A stretch of DNA of 64,000 nt from Eubacterium oxidoreducens (lineage in GTDB: Bacteria; Bacillota; Clostridia; Lachnospirales; Lachnospiraceae). The DNA is taken from positions 1 through 64,000 of the forward strand of contig NZ_FMXR01000016.1 in the NCBI RefSeq assembly GCF_900104415.1, written 5' to 3'. The first letter of the stretch is position 1. Each line of letters begins with the position of its first letter. The notes under the pieces are model-generated. The model was not told the origin of the DNA. It ran no database searches and saw only the letters and a program-made list of their open reading frames with translations. This document shows positions 25,248 through 34,839 of the stretch, in pieces. A program made the position numbers and the translations under genes.

Positions 25248-26450
25248 TTAAAATGCTCCTGAAATATCTACTCCCCAAAGTTCCGAATACCCGGAAATAT
25301 AAATATCCTGAACGCCATCATATGCATAAGACCCTTCGCCTGTACTTGGATTCAGGCAATTTTCTACGTTTTCACTGTTAATAATGTATGATGCAAATCC
25401 TGCCGTTGCATGTACTTCTTCACCATTCAATCCTCTGATTAAACAATCTACAGAATGACAAGCTGACCAACCAACACTTTCTCCAATATTAAAGTCGAGA
25501 GTTCCATCTGTAATATACGTCATAATATTTGGGCTACCATTATAAGAACCTACTACAATAGAATCAAAATCACAATCAATTTCCTGCATAGCCGGTATTG
25601 CATACAGTAACATATTATCGTAATAAACAATTACCGCATTATATTCACTATTTGCCATAAATGCATTTTTTGTAACATCCGGAATACCAGTTGCCCAATC
25701 TGTTACAGCCACTTCTTTAACATCGTAGCTACATCCATACTTTTCAAGAGTTTCTTCCACACCGGTTTTCATTGCGGGATCACACGGAGCTCCGGTATCT
25801 GCAATAACTAACGCATTTACTTGTGATGGGTCACCTATTTCCGCTATTGTCTGAAGCACCATAAGCTCCCCATTTAAAGCAAAGTCAGTACCAATTGTAG
25901 CATCATCATTATAGGTAGTGTCGATATCAGTATTGTGACTATCCTGAACATAAACCCCGGCATCTCGTGCCTCCTGAATCTGACTTTCCAAAGAATCACA
26001 AGAAACACCTCCAACTAAATCAATTACATCATAATTCTGATTAGTCGCTGTTTGAATTCCCTGAATCCAGCTGTCCGCTGTTCCATCTGCGCTGTAAATA
26101 AACACTTCTGCACCTAATGTCTCTAAAATCCTTTGTTCCATTTCTACATAATTATTTGCGTAATCATTTGATGCATCAACCGGTATTAGGAAAACCTTTT
26201 TCCCTTTGAGAACAGTAGCATCCGTCTCGCCAAATTCTTCTGCGTAAAACGATGGGTTGCCTGTATAATCTGATAACACTTCATCAATCCCATTCATAAT
26301 TTCTTCCACATCACCGCTTACAGTTTCTACCGAAGAGTCAACTGACTCACTACCACCTTCTTCCGAAGTTGATCCACATCCTACAGCAACAGACATTGCT
26401 AACGTTGAAACTGCCACTATGCCTAATATTTTCTTCCATCTTTTCATCAT
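25248..26450 (-). CDS. ABC importer substrate-binding lipoprotein (ribose-type)
   Basis: The 400-residue protein has a lipoprotein signal with lipobox Cys25 (SVAVGCGS), an acidic Ser/Glu-rich tether and then a two-lobed periplasmic-binding-protein fold of the sugar-binding type 1 cluster (VFLIPVDASNDYANNYVEMEQRI near 72-94; later DLVGG and VIVYYDNM). It should capture the substrate for the permease and ATPase encoded upstream. In an operon with hydantoinase A/B and an amidase, the ligand may be a cyclic amide or ureido compound rather than a sugar. It is the last gene of the operon. Confidence 0.9.
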   Translation of the reverse strand: MMKRWKKILGIVAVSTLAMSVAVGCGSTSEEGGSESVDSSVETVSGDVEEIMNGIDEVLSDYTGNPSFYAEEFGETDATVLKGKKVFLIPVDASNDYANNYVEMEQRILETLGAEVFIYSADGTADSWIQGIQTATNQNYDVIDLVGGVSCDSLESQIQEARDAGVYVQDSHNTDIDTTYNDDATIGTDFALNGELMVLQTIAEIGDPSQVNALVIADTGAPCDPAMKTGVEETLEKYGCSYDVKEVAVTDWATGIPDVTKNAFMANSEYNAVIVYYDNMLLYAIPAMQEIDCDFDSIVVGSYNGSPNIMTYITDGTLDFNIGESVGWSACHSVDCLIRGLNGEEVHATAGFASYIINSENVENCLNPSTGEGSYAYDGVQDIYISGYSELWGVDISGAF

Positions 26451-26465
26451 ATATTCTCTCCTTTT

Positions 26466-27854
26466 TTAATTATTCTTTACAAGCTTCAATAACAAATCGC
26501 CGATTTGATAGAGTTCCTTTTCTTTATATGGTCGTGCAATAATACAAAGTCCCGCTGTAAGACCGTCCTCATTTTCACCCGTCGGAATGTTAATTGACGG
26601 CCAATTACAATAACTTGCAATCCAAGTGTTTTGACCATATGTCAAAAATGGATTCACCATATAAGCACCTATCTTTATCTCCTTTTCCCCTTCTCCAATC
26701 TTACACGCCAAAAGCGGAGTAGTCGGATGAATAAAAAAGTCAAATCCCTGCATAGCTTCATTCATCCTGCGAATCATTTCGTGCTTATTCAGTTCATTAT
26801 ATATATGCCGGTCTGATGTGACATCTCCGCTGCAAAGTCTTCTATATACCTGATCATAGACATCACTTCTATATTGCTCAATTTCTTTCTTATGAACATA
26901 ATGTGCACTCGCCATCATTAAAATCTGATGACACTGTCTTAGCTCCGATAAATCACCCAGCGATTTTTCCTCCGTCTCATATCCGACTTTACGCAATAAC
27001 CGAACCGCCATCTCAAATCCTTGTTTTACAAAAGGGTCAATCGGCTCTTTCAAAAAATCAACACCAATCGCAATTCGCCCCACTGCGTCATCTCCAATTT
27101 TTTGTGTGTAATCCTGTTTTGGATAAGGAGCACTTCTCCAATCAAGTTCGTTATATCCTGCTATCGTGCTCAGCACCAATGCGTTATCCACAACATTTCT
27201 CGTCATCGGTCCAACCACATCCACAGATTCACACACAGGCATCACACCCTGGTTACTCACCAGACCGAAGGTTGGCTTTAAACCAATTACTCCGGTCAAT
27301 GCCGATGGCAATCGTATTGATCCACCCGAATCCGTTCCAAGTGCACATGGAACAAGATTTGCTCTTACTGCCGAAGCACTTCCTGACGAAGAACCTCCGG
27401 TAACATGTTTTGGATTTGATGGATTTTTTACAGGGCCAGCAAAAGATACTTCTCCTGTTGGCCCCATTGCAAACTGACATGTATTTGTTTTTACGCTTAC
27501 ATTCGCTCCAGCCTTTAAAAGCTGCTTAACAGCAAATGCATCTTCTTTGGGATAATGCTCTTTATAAGCGTTACAACCATAGGTTGTCCTAATCTCCTTC
27601 GTATCTATAATATCCTTAATGCCAATTGGCACTCCATCCATCATGCTAAGCGGTTCTCCTTCAAGATATCGCTTCTCCGATTCTTTTGCGTATTTCATGC
27701 ATAGATTCTTGTCAAAAGTAACGATTGCATTATAGTTTTCACTTTCTATTCTCTGTGCCATATCCTTCGCATACTCAACCGGTGATAACTCTTTTTTTCG
27801 ATAAAGCTCTGATAGATCCATTACACCTAATTTTGCAAATCCCACAAGCCTCAT
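26466..27854 (-). CDS. Amidase-signature family amidase
   Basis: The 462-residue protein has the Ser-cisSer-Lys triad of amidase-signature enzymes: Lys80 (GVPIGIKD), cis-Ser155 (GGSSSGSA) and nucleophile Ser179 (GTDSGGSIR). It hydrolyses an amide or carbamoyl bond. Next to hydantoinase A/B it could remove the carbamoyl or amide group produced by ring opening. The start is ambiguous: the ATG at 27854 lies against the ribosome binding site, and the GTG at 27845 has better spacing. Confidence 0.9.
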   Translation of the reverse strand: MRLVGFAKLGVMDLSELYRKKELSPVEYAKDMAQRIESENYNAIVTFDKNLCMKYAKESEKRYLEGEPLSMMDGVPIGIKDIIDTKEIRTTYGCNAYKEHYPKEDAFAVKQLLKAGANVSVKTNTCQFAMGPTGEVSFAGPVKNPSNPKHVTGGSSSGSASAVRANLVPCALGTDSGGSIRLPSALTGVIGLKPTFGLVSNQGVMPVCESVDVVGPMTRNVVDNALVLSTIAGYNELDWRSAPYPKQDYTQKIGDDAVGRIAIGVDFLKEPIDPFVKQGFEMAVRLLRKVGYETEEKSLGDLSELRQCHQILMMASAHYVHKKEIEQYRSDVYDQVYRRLCSGDVTSDRHIYNELNKHEMIRRMNEAMQGFDFFIHPTTPLLACKIGEGEKEIKIGAYMVNPFLTYGQNTWIASYCNWPSINIPTGENEDGLTAGLCIIARPYKEKELYQIGDLLLKLVKNN

Positions 27855-27858
27855 CTCC

Positions 27859-29646
27859 TTACATCTTTGATGCCCTTAATTCCATGGTGGCTTCATAATC
27901 AACTGTCATATTGTCATAATCAATCACGACACAATAATCATTTTCCGCCTGCTCCCTAGTTGCAAATCCATCTAAGATATCACTCAAAACCATGTCCGGT
28001 TCTCTCTCAAGTGGATTTCCATATCCACCGGAATTAGGTGATTGTACTTCAATTGAATCTCCTGCCTTCATAATAATAGACTCAAATTTTGAAGGAAGTA
28101 TTTCTTCATTATCTTTTCCCGGATTCTTTACAAGAGTACTTGCTTTTCCGGTATTACCTCCAAAGATTCCCTTTGGATTATTAAGATGTCCATCACCTTC
28201 ACAACCACAGAATCCATCTGACAGATAAGTCGTTTCTCGAATAACTCCTATTCCGCCTCTCCATTTTCCCGGTGCAGCCGGCTGTGGTCTTAATCCATAA
28301 CGTTCAATTCTTAATGGATAATGCCACTCACTTTCTTCAATTGGCATGTTTCTTGTATTTGCAACGAGACAATCTACCGTATCCATTCCATCTTTACCAT
28401 AACGTCCTCCGTAACTACCTTCTGTTACTTCTGCGTATAGCCAGTATTCTTTAGCTTTTTTATCAAATCCGTTGTACACGAAGTAATGAAGGTCTGCCGA
28501 ACAACCTGCAGCAACATTCATTGGCATAGCATCTGCTAATGCATTCATAATTGTATCCGCCAATCTATTTACTTGGTTAAATCTTGCATAACACGCACGC
28601 GGATAATTAGGATTAAACAAGCATCCCTTCGGCGCAATGATGTGAAGTGGCCTTTCAAGACCTTCATTTTGAGGCACATATTCGCCAAATTTATCAGCGT
28701 CCAAAAACAGAGAATGAATAATTGTATTAATGGCAGGTACTGTACTTCCCTCAAACGGAACATTACAAGCCGAATATACTTCATCTGCCGATCCGGTTAA
28801 ATCAACCGTAATTTCATCTCCCTTAATTGTCACTGTTGTTGCAATTTTAAGCGGCACCCCAAGATTAATTCCATCATCATCCAGATAACTTTCTGAATAA
28901 TACACGCCATCTTTTGCTTTGCTTATCTCCGCTCTTAACACTCGCTCTGTATAATCAAACCATTCTTCCTCTGCAGAAAATACTATTTCAAGACCATATT
29001 TATCAATCAGTTCAAGGAATCGCACCCTACCATGTTCAGCCGCTGCAATTAGCGCATCATAATCATTCGCATTCATAGAAGGCGTTCTACAATTATCCAA
29101 AATGCATCTCCACAACTGTTCATTTCGCTCTCCGTTTTCATACAGTTTTAATGCATAAAACTGTCTAGCCTCAGCCGTTACGTCCTGTGCCTTAATCGCA
29201 ATACCAGCACTTGGAGCACCAACATCTGAAACATGTGCATTAATTGCCGAATATGCAATCAACTCTTCCTTATAAAAAATTGGAATAATAATTTCGACAT
29301 CCGGCGAATGAGATGCTCCGTGGTATGGATGATTATGAATAAAAATATCACCTTCATGAATATCTTTTTCTTCCCATCGGGATAAAATTCCCTTAATGCA
29401 TGCACCTACAGTTCCGGCATGCATAGGAGAATTTTCACTTTCAGCAATCTGTCTAGCCCGCCTGTCAACAATTCCGGCACCCAAATCTTCAGATTCTCTA
29501 ATAATGCTTGAATAAGACATTCTATAAAGCACCAACCCCATTTCTTCTGAAATTGTTCTGAATGCCCCTCCAAGAACCTGCAAGGTTACCGGATCAACCT
29601 CTACTCTTTCAATATTTGTTCCAAGTATATATCTTTTTTCACTCAT
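27859..29646 (-). CDS. Hydantoinase B/oxoprolinase family subunit
   Basis: The protein has 595 residues from the ATG at 29646, which has AAGGAG nine bases upstream; an earlier in-frame ATG at 29676 lacks one. It matches the HyuB family along its length (VDPVTLQVLGGAFRTISEEMG at the start, then HNHPYHGASHSPDVEI, a probable metal-site region, and FCGCEGDGHLNNP late). With HyuA it forms the ATP-dependent enzyme that opens hydantoins, 5-oxoproline, N-methylhydantoin or lactams. Which of these is used here cannot be told from sequence. Confidence 0.93.
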   Translation of the reverse strand: MSEKRYILGTNIERVEVDPVTLQVLGGAFRTISEEMGLVLYRMSYSSIIRESEDLGAGIVDRRARQIAESENSPMHAGTVGACIKGILSRWEEKDIHEGDIFIHNHPYHGASHSPDVEIIIPIFYKEELIAYSAINAHVSDVGAPSAGIAIKAQDVTAEARQFYALKLYENGERNEQLWRCILDNCRTPSMNANDYDALIAAAEHGRVRFLELIDKYGLEIVFSAEEEWFDYTERVLRAEISKAKDGVYYSESYLDDDGINLGVPLKIATTVTIKGDEITVDLTGSADEVYSACNVPFEGSTVPAINTIIHSLFLDADKFGEYVPQNEGLERPLHIIAPKGCLFNPNYPRACYARFNQVNRLADTIMNALADAMPMNVAAGCSADLHYFVYNGFDKKAKEYWLYAEVTEGSYGGRYGKDGMDTVDCLVANTRNMPIEESEWHYPLRIERYGLRPQPAAPGKWRGGIGVIRETTYLSDGFCGCEGDGHLNNPKGIFGGNTGKASTLVKNPGKDNEEILPSKFESIIMKAGDSIEVQSPNSGGYGNPLEREPDMVLSDILDGFATREQAENDYCVVIDYDNMTVDYEATMELRASKM

Positions 29647-29662
29647 ATTAAGCATCTCCTTC

Positions 29663-31732
29663 CTATGCAATATCAATTACAATAACGCCATATTCATTAA
29701 CGGTTGCCTTACAATTCGGCTCTACAACAATAGTTGTGTCCATCTGATTAATAATTGCCGGTCCGTTTACAACGTTACCTGCCAGAAGTTTCGATCTATC
29801 ATAAATAGCCGCTTCATAATGCTTGATTTCATCTCCTTCGCGGAAAATTGTTTCTCTACTTCCGGTTTTAGCCACAGACGAATCCTCTGTGCCCTCTTTA
29901 ATTTTGGTTGCTTCAAAATCAGGCATTGCACCAACACCTTCAACCCTGATCGTGGCAATTTCAACCGGTGTCTCCGGATAAAACTTTCCAAAGAATGCTT
30001 CGTGCGCCTTATGAAACTCTTCTTTTAGAGTTTCCAATTTCTCTTCATCCAATGTTCCAGACAGCACCGGAACACGAAGTTCATATCCCTGGCCTTGATA
30101 ACGACATTCTGCAAATCTGGCAATAGTAACATCCTTATCTGCCACCTTATCTTCTGCAAGTCTTTCAAGCGCAAGAGACTCAAGATTTTGATAATCTCGA
30201 TTCAAGCGCTCATAGTCCATTGCCGTACTCATTACCATTTCTGTTTTTGAATAATCATAAAGCAAATCTGTTGTAACAAGTCCCACTGCACAAAGTGCGC
30301 CCGGATTCACCGGAATAATCACATTCTTCATTCCTAATGCTCTTGCAACGCTACATGCATGCAATGCACCGGCACCTCCACAGGCAAACAATGCAAAATC
30401 TCTTGGATCAAGTCCTCTTCGCACAGAATCTTTTTCAATTGCCTGAATCATATTATTGTTCATAATGTCAATAATTCCCAATGCACATTCTTCAATAGAC
30501 TGATCCAACGCCTTTCCCAATTTCTCTTCAATAGCTTTCTCTGCCAATTCCGGTCGAATTGTCATTCTTCCACCTAACAGCTCTGTTCCCAAACGGCCAA
30601 GGAGAATATTGGCATCTGTTACAGTAGGTTCTACTCCTCCCCTGTCGTAACATGCCGGCCCAGGCACAGCACCTGCCGACTGCGGTCCTACTCTAAAGAA
30701 TCCTCCTTCGTCAATAAATGCAATTGATCCTCCACCTGCACCAATAGTCGAAATATCAATCATCGGGACCATTGCGGTAAATCCGCCAACCTGCGTATCT
30801 AACAGATGCTTCATTCCCGGTTTCAAATCTGACAAAACAGACAAATCAGCAGAAGTTCCTCCAATATCTAATGTAATTACATTTTTCAGCCCCGTCAGTT
30901 TCGTTGTCCAAATAGCACCAAGCACTCCACCTACCGGACCTGACATTAACAGATTAACCGGCTTTTCTGCAGCCGCTTCTCCTGTCGCAACGCCACCGGC
31001 AGACTGCATTAGATGTAGATTCGCATTAACAAAACCGGAATCCTTTAATGTTTTAATTAAATTATCAATATATGCCGCCGTCTTAGGTCCAACATAAGAA
31101 TTCAAACATGTTGTAGTAAAACTTTCGTATTCTCTAAACTGCGGAGCAACCTCACTTCTTAATGAGATATATGCATCCGGAATTTCTTCTTTTATAATTT
31201 CACGAACCCGTTCTTCATGAGATGGATTGATAAACGAAAACATAAAGCACACTGCAATTGCTGATACTCCGTCGTTTTTTAACTTCTTTACCACATCTCT
31301 TACCTGATTCTCGTCAAGTTCTTTATATACCTCTCCATTTGGCGGAACAATTCGCTCCGTTACTTCATACCGATCACGTCTTCTCGCTAGTGGTGTTGAC
31401 TGCCATGGCAACTCCTGTGTAATGCTAAAATTATAAGTTCTTTTATGTCTTGCAGTATGAAGAACATCTCGAAATCCTTCCGTTGTAATCAACCCAACTC
31501 TTGAACCCTTCTTCTCGAGAACCATATTTGTTGCAATTGTTGTTCCATGAAAGATTTCATCTATCTCTTCCGGTTTCGTCCCAGTAATTTCACACAGTGC
31601 CTCAATTCCTGTCATAATTCCCTTAGATGGATCCTCCGGTGTGGTTGATGTTTTATATACCTCTACCTTTTCATCATCTACATATATTAAATCTGTAAAT
31701 GTTCCTCCTACGTCTACGCCAATTCTCTTCAT
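29663..31732 (-). CDS. Hydantoinase/oxoprolinase A family subunit
   Basis: The 689-residue protein begins with the ASKHA-type phosphate-binding motif GVDVGGTFTDL. It carries the conserved FHGTTIATN, LDIGGTSADLS and IGAGGGSIAF motifs and the PGPACYDRGG segment. It is the ATP-binding, phosphorylating subunit paired with HyuB, encoded 16 bases downstream. The family includes 5-oxoprolinase, N-methylhydantoinase, acetone carboxylase subunits and caprolactamase. Coupling to an importer favours a scavenged external substrate. Confidence 0.93.
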   Translation of the reverse strand: MKRIGVDVGGTFTDLIYVDDEKVEVYKTSTTPEDPSKGIMTGIEALCEITGTKPEEIDEIFHGTTIATNMVLEKKGSRVGLITTEGFRDVLHTARHKRTYNFSITQELPWQSTPLARRRDRYEVTERIVPPNGEVYKELDENQVRDVVKKLKNDGVSAIAVCFMFSFINPSHEERVREIIKEEIPDAYISLRSEVAPQFREYESFTTTCLNSYVGPKTAAYIDNLIKTLKDSGFVNANLHLMQSAGGVATGEAAAEKPVNLLMSGPVGGVLGAIWTTKLTGLKNVITLDIGGTSADLSVLSDLKPGMKHLLDTQVGGFTAMVPMIDISTIGAGGGSIAFIDEGGFFRVGPQSAGAVPGPACYDRGGVEPTVTDANILLGRLGTELLGGRMTIRPELAEKAIEEKLGKALDQSIEECALGIIDIMNNNMIQAIEKDSVRRGLDPRDFALFACGGAGALHACSVARALGMKNVIIPVNPGALCAVGLVTTDLLYDYSKTEMVMSTAMDYERLNRDYQNLESLALERLAEDKVADKDVTIARFAECRYQGQGYELRVPVLSGTLDEEKLETLKEEFHKAHEAFFGKFYPETPVEIATIRVEGVGAMPDFEATKIKEGTEDSSVAKTGSRETIFREGDEIKHYEAAIYDRSKLLAGNVVNGPAIINQMDTTIVVEPNCKATVNEYGVIVIDIA

Positions 31733-31753
31733 ATCGTTTACTCCTTTCTGTTT

Positions 31754-32797
31754 CTATACAACAACTTTTGCGTTGTCATACAATTCCGTCTGACTTTCTA
31801 ATTGTTTTTCCCTTAATGCTTTAGCCTCACTTTCCTCTTTCTTTTCCTTAGATTTCTTTGTCACTGCTGCGAAGATTACCGCAACAATCAAAGCTGCTCC
31901 ATAGAAAATATTCTGAATATAGGATTGAACTCCCAACAACGCCAAACCATTTGTTCCGGTTGTGAGGAAATACACTGCTATTACTGTTCCAACTGCATTA
32001 AATCTTCCCGGTGATAAAATAGTTGATCCTAAAAATACTGCTGCGAATGCAGGAAGCAGATAGGAAAGTCCTGCTGTTGGGTTACCACTACCGGTTACTC
32101 CCGTATATACAACTCCGGCACATCCTGAAATTAACCCCGAAAGCACAAAACTGAAAAATCTGATTCTCTCTACATTTATTCCGGATAATCTTGCCGTCTG
32201 CTCACTTTGACCAACAATTAATAATCTTTTCCCTCCCGCGGTCTTAGCAAAAACATATGCCAGGATTGCACAAAGGATAATTGCATAGTAAAAAGATGGC
32301 GCAATGCTGAATATTTTCTTTGCATATACCAGATCTTTAATCATCTGACCCATTCCTGTAATAGACGCCTGACTAACCATAAGCGCCAAACCGGCGATTA
32401 AAGTTTGCATACCCATCGTGACAATAAATGGTGAAATATTAAATTTGGTAACAATCACTCCATTTAATGCACCGATTCCTACACCTGCCAGTACTCCGAT
32501 AATTACACATGGCATCAATGGCACACCCAAATCAACATTTAATTTCGCTATTAAAATATTTACAAATGTTACATTTGCTGCCACTGACATATCATAAGCC
32601 CCACCAATAATCGGAACCAGAATTGCCAATGCACACATAACCAAAACTGCCTGAGACGCTAACATCGTCCTGATATTATTCCAAGTAAAAAAAGTATCCG
32701 GCATAAGAATGGCAAAGAAAATAAACATTGCAATCCACGCCATAATAACGGCTGACTTTTGAGCACTTCCACCTAAATTAATTTTCTTCAAACTCAT
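31754..32797 (-). CDS. ABC importer permease (RbsC-like)
   Basis: The 347-residue protein has about eight to ten membrane helices of the branched-chain/ribose permease type (BPD_transp_2), with the conserved GxxxGxxNGxxVT-like stretch (GIGALNGVIVTKFNISPFIVTMG). Its start overlaps the ATPase gene by 4 bases. It is the only permease in the operon, so it probably acts as a homodimer. The C-terminus ends in a charged cytoplasmic tail. Confidence 0.92.
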   Translation of the reverse strand: MSLKKINLGGSAQKSAVIMAWIAMFIFFAILMPDTFFTWNNIRTMLASQAVLVMCALAILVPIIGGAYDMSVAANVTFVNILIAKLNVDLGVPLMPCVIIGVLAGVGIGALNGVIVTKFNISPFIVTMGMQTLIAGLALMVSQASITGMGQMIKDLVYAKKIFSIAPSFYYAIILCAILAYVFAKTAGGKRLLIVGQSEQTARLSGINVERIRFFSFVLSGLISGCAGVVYTGVTGSGNPTAGLSYLLPAFAAVFLGSTILSPGRFNAVGTVIAVYFLTTGTNGLALLGVQSYIQNIFYGAALIVAVIFAAVTKKSKEKKEESEAKALREKQLESQTELYDNAKVVV

Positions 32798-34389
32798 GAT
32801 GCAATACCTCCTTTTTCCGTCAATTGAGTTTCATAACAAAGAGAAGTTATTCTTTCCTTTGTTATATCTTTTCCAACTAATTCCGTAACGATTCTGCCTC
32901 TTACCAAAACCAGAACTCGATCACAAATTTGCTCCAACTGTTCATAATCTGAACTTGAGCAGATAACACTCATACCTTTTTCCTGAACCGATGCCTCAAT
33001 CAAACGATATATTGATTGACGCGCTCCTATATCAATTCCCTGAGTTGGTTCATGCAAGATAAGTAATTTCGGACTTTCCTGAATCCATTTTGCCAAAAGC
33101 ACCTTCTGCTGATTTCCTCCTGACAAATTACCAAAATCCAAATTGACATCTTTTGGATGCACCTCATAATCCTCAACCAACTGTTTTGCATTTTTTAACA
33201 TCTGCTTGTTTTTTAAACACTTTGGTTTGTAATGTTCATAGGTCTGCATCATCAGATTCTCACTAATCTTCAATGTCATAACACCACCCATTGTTTTTCG
33301 ATCTGCCGGAATCAGCGCCATCTTATCCTTCACAGCCTGCGTTGTATTGTAATTAGACAAAGAAATCTTTTTTTGTTCGAAACGCATCTCGCCACTTCCA
33401 ACCGGCACGTCTCCATAAAGAAGATAAGGCACTTCTTCAAAACCTGATCCCACAAGCCCCGTTATGCCAAGCACTTCTCCCTTTCGTACTGAAAAATCAA
33501 TGTGATTTACAATCTTTCCGCATGCATCTGTTACTTTTAGAATCTCTGCTTGTGTTTTTTTATCTTTTTCATCTTCTGTCTTTTCTGTTTGATATAGATT
33601 CAGTTTACTTCCCAAAATCATCTCGATAACTTCATTTTTATCAAACATGTTTGTATGACCATCTCCAACATTTCTTCCATCTCTTAAAACGGTAAATGTA
33701 TCTGTCAGTTCCATGACTTCATCAAGATCATGCGAAACAAAGATGACACTTATCCCCTCCTGTGTAACTCTTTTTACAAGCGAAAACAAAATATCAACCT
33801 CTGTCTTTGGAAGAAATACCGTTGGCTCATCCAATACCAGAAGACCTCTCCTCTTTTCCCTCGCAATCTTGTTTTTATGTATTTCTTCCACGGCTCTAAG
33901 AATTGCAAGCATTGCCCTTTGAACAGGTCCTAAGCTTTCCACTGTTGCATCCGGATCAATCTCAACATCATATGTAGCAAATACCTTTTTTGCCTCATTT
34001 TTTATTTTTTTCCAGTTGAGTCGCTTGTTATTAGATAAAGAGATTTCCCCAAGCGCCCAATTTTCTGCAACAGTCAACGAATTTACCAACCCCAAATCCT
34101 GATGCACAAAACTCATTCCATATTTTGAAAATTCTCCGGGTTGAATCGGCAAGCTCACTTTTTCTCCATTCACGTACAAAACACCACCCTTGTCCGGCGC
34201 ATGAAATCCTGAGAGAATTTTTATGAGCGTTGACTTTCCGCATCCATTTTTTCCTAATAATCCATGTATCTCTCCGGGCATGATGCTAATACTGACATCA
34301 CTAAGAGCACTGTTACTTCCAAATGTTTTTGATATCCTCTCAAGATATAATGTTGTATCCTTGATAAAGTTTTCTCTTTTGTCATCCAT
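32794..34389 (-). CDS. ABC importer ATPase with two cassettes (RbsA-like)
   Basis: The protein has 531 residues from the ATG at 34389, with an AAGGAAG site upstream; a longer frame to 34482 would run through the leader terminators and is not credible. The first cassette has Walker A GKNGCGKS and Walker B LVLDEPTVFL. The second has a degenerate P-loop (GLVGSGFEE) and LSGGNQQKV signature, as usual for RbsA/MglA-type proteins. It powers import through the adjacent permease and is the first gene of the operon. Confidence 0.92.
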   Translation of the reverse strand: MDDKRENFIKDTTLYLERISKTFGSNSALSDVSISIMPGEIHGLLGKNGCGKSTLIKILSGFHAPDKGGVLYVNGEKVSLPIQPGEFSKYGMSFVHQDLGLVNSLTVAENWALGEISLSNNKRLNWKKIKNEAKKVFATYDVEIDPDATVESLGPVQRAMLAILRAVEEIHKNKIAREKRRGLLVLDEPTVFLPKTEVDILFSLVKRVTQEGISVIFVSHDLDEVMELTDTFTVLRDGRNVGDGHTNMFDKNEVIEMILGSKLNLYQTEKTEDEKDKKTQAEILKVTDACGKIVNHIDFSVRKGEVLGITGLVGSGFEEVPYLLYGDVPVGSGEMRFEQKKISLSNYNTTQAVKDKMALIPADRKTMGGVMTLKISENLMMQTYEHYKPKCLKNKQMLKNAKQLVEDYEVHPKDVNLDFGNLSGGNQQKVLLAKWIQESPKLLILHEPTQGIDIGARQSIYRLIEASVQEKGMSVICSSSDYEQLEQICDRVLVLVRGRIVTELVGKDITKERITSLCYETQLTEKGGIAS

Positions 34390-34420
34390 ACTTCTCACTT
34401 CCTTCATAAAACCTTTACAA

Positions 34421-34457
34421 AAACAAAAAGACGCCAAATACGTTTGTATTTGACGCC
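34421..34457 (-). terminator. Second leader terminator (T2) of the hydantoinase operon
   Basis: On the minus strand GGCGTCAAATAC pairs with GTATTTGGCGTC around AAAC and is followed by TTTTTGTTTTT. It lies 32 bases before the ATPase ATG and downstream of the operon promoter, so it must be bypassed for expression. Confidence 0.82.
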
Positions 34458-34472
34458 GTTGCCTTCGTAAAC

Positions 34473-34505
34473 AAAAAGGCATCGGTAATTTCTACCGACG
34501 CCTTT
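34473..34505 (-). terminator. First leader terminator (T1) of the hydantoinase operon
   Basis: On the minus strand AAAGGCGTCGGTA pairs with TACCGATGCCTTT around a five-base loop and is followed by TTTTTG. T1 and T2 share the unit AGGCAA(A/C)GGCGTC before and TTTTTGTTT after, so one looks like a duplication of the other. Confidence 0.82.
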
Positions 34506-34600
34506 GCCTATCTTACTAGCTGTTATTATCTCAAACAAATTGCGAAATCTCCCAAACTCCATCTAATCAATTCGACCAGTTTCGTTTGGCATGTGACTAT
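34506..34600 (-). promoter_or_regulatory. Leader of the hydantoinase operon, no known riboswitch recognised
   Basis: About 90 transcribed bases lie between the promoter and T1. CCAAAC and GTTTGG can pair around 26 bases, and a small AGATT/AATTT hairpin follows. I could not match it to purine, guanidine, T-box, cyclic-di-GMP or ANTAR-target consensus features. It could be an uncharacterised sensor or protein-binding leader that decides read-through at the terminators. Confidence 0.4.
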
Positions 34601-34627
34601 ATTATATCTAATGTTTTTGGTTGTCAA
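34601..34627 (-). promoter_or_regulatory. Promoter of the hydantoinase operon
   Basis: On the minus strand there is a perfect TTGACA (34622-34627) and a perfect TATAAT (34601-34606) 15 bases apart, with an overlapping TAATAT at 17 bases spacing. It gives a leader of about 200 bases to the ATPase ATG. The stretch from 34628 to 34800 is A+T-rich and holds no gene. Confidence 0.75.
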
Positions 34628-34801
34628 TCCTTATTTTTTTATATTTTTTGGTTATATCGTCCTATTTCTGGCGTATTTGTGTTAAATACAGCTTATTTAT
34701 TGTGTATTATTAACAACAACTCCAGTTTTTCATCCTATACGTTTTACATTTTCGTCAGCCTTTATTTTTTCACATTTTCACCTAATTGATTTGATTACAT
34801 A

Positions 34802-34829
34802 AAAAGACCTCCATGTTTAGAGGTCTTTT
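34802..34829 (-). terminator. Terminator of the TetR gene
   Basis: Perfect 10-bp arms AAAAGACCTC and GAGGTCTTTT with an eight-base loop lie 11 bases beyond the TetR stop, with T-rich sequence on the minus strand. It separates the TetR unit from the hydantoinase operon. Confidence 0.85.
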
Positions 34830-34839
34830 CTTAACTATA

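Noticed and set aside
32794-34482. Longer reading of the ABC ATPase starting at 34482
   Set aside because: The extra N-terminus would be translated from the two leader terminator hairpins and has no ribosome binding site; the ATG at 34389 does.
34421-34505. ANTAR-type dual-hairpin antitermination target
   Set aside because: ANTAR targets have hexaloops with A at position 1 and G at position 4; the loops here are of five and four bases without that pattern.
34506-34600. Known riboswitch (purine, guanidine-I, cyclic di-GMP, T-box)
   Set aside because: A few short resemblances occur (such as ACTGGTC and GGGAGAT), but none of the invariant core blocks are present in order.
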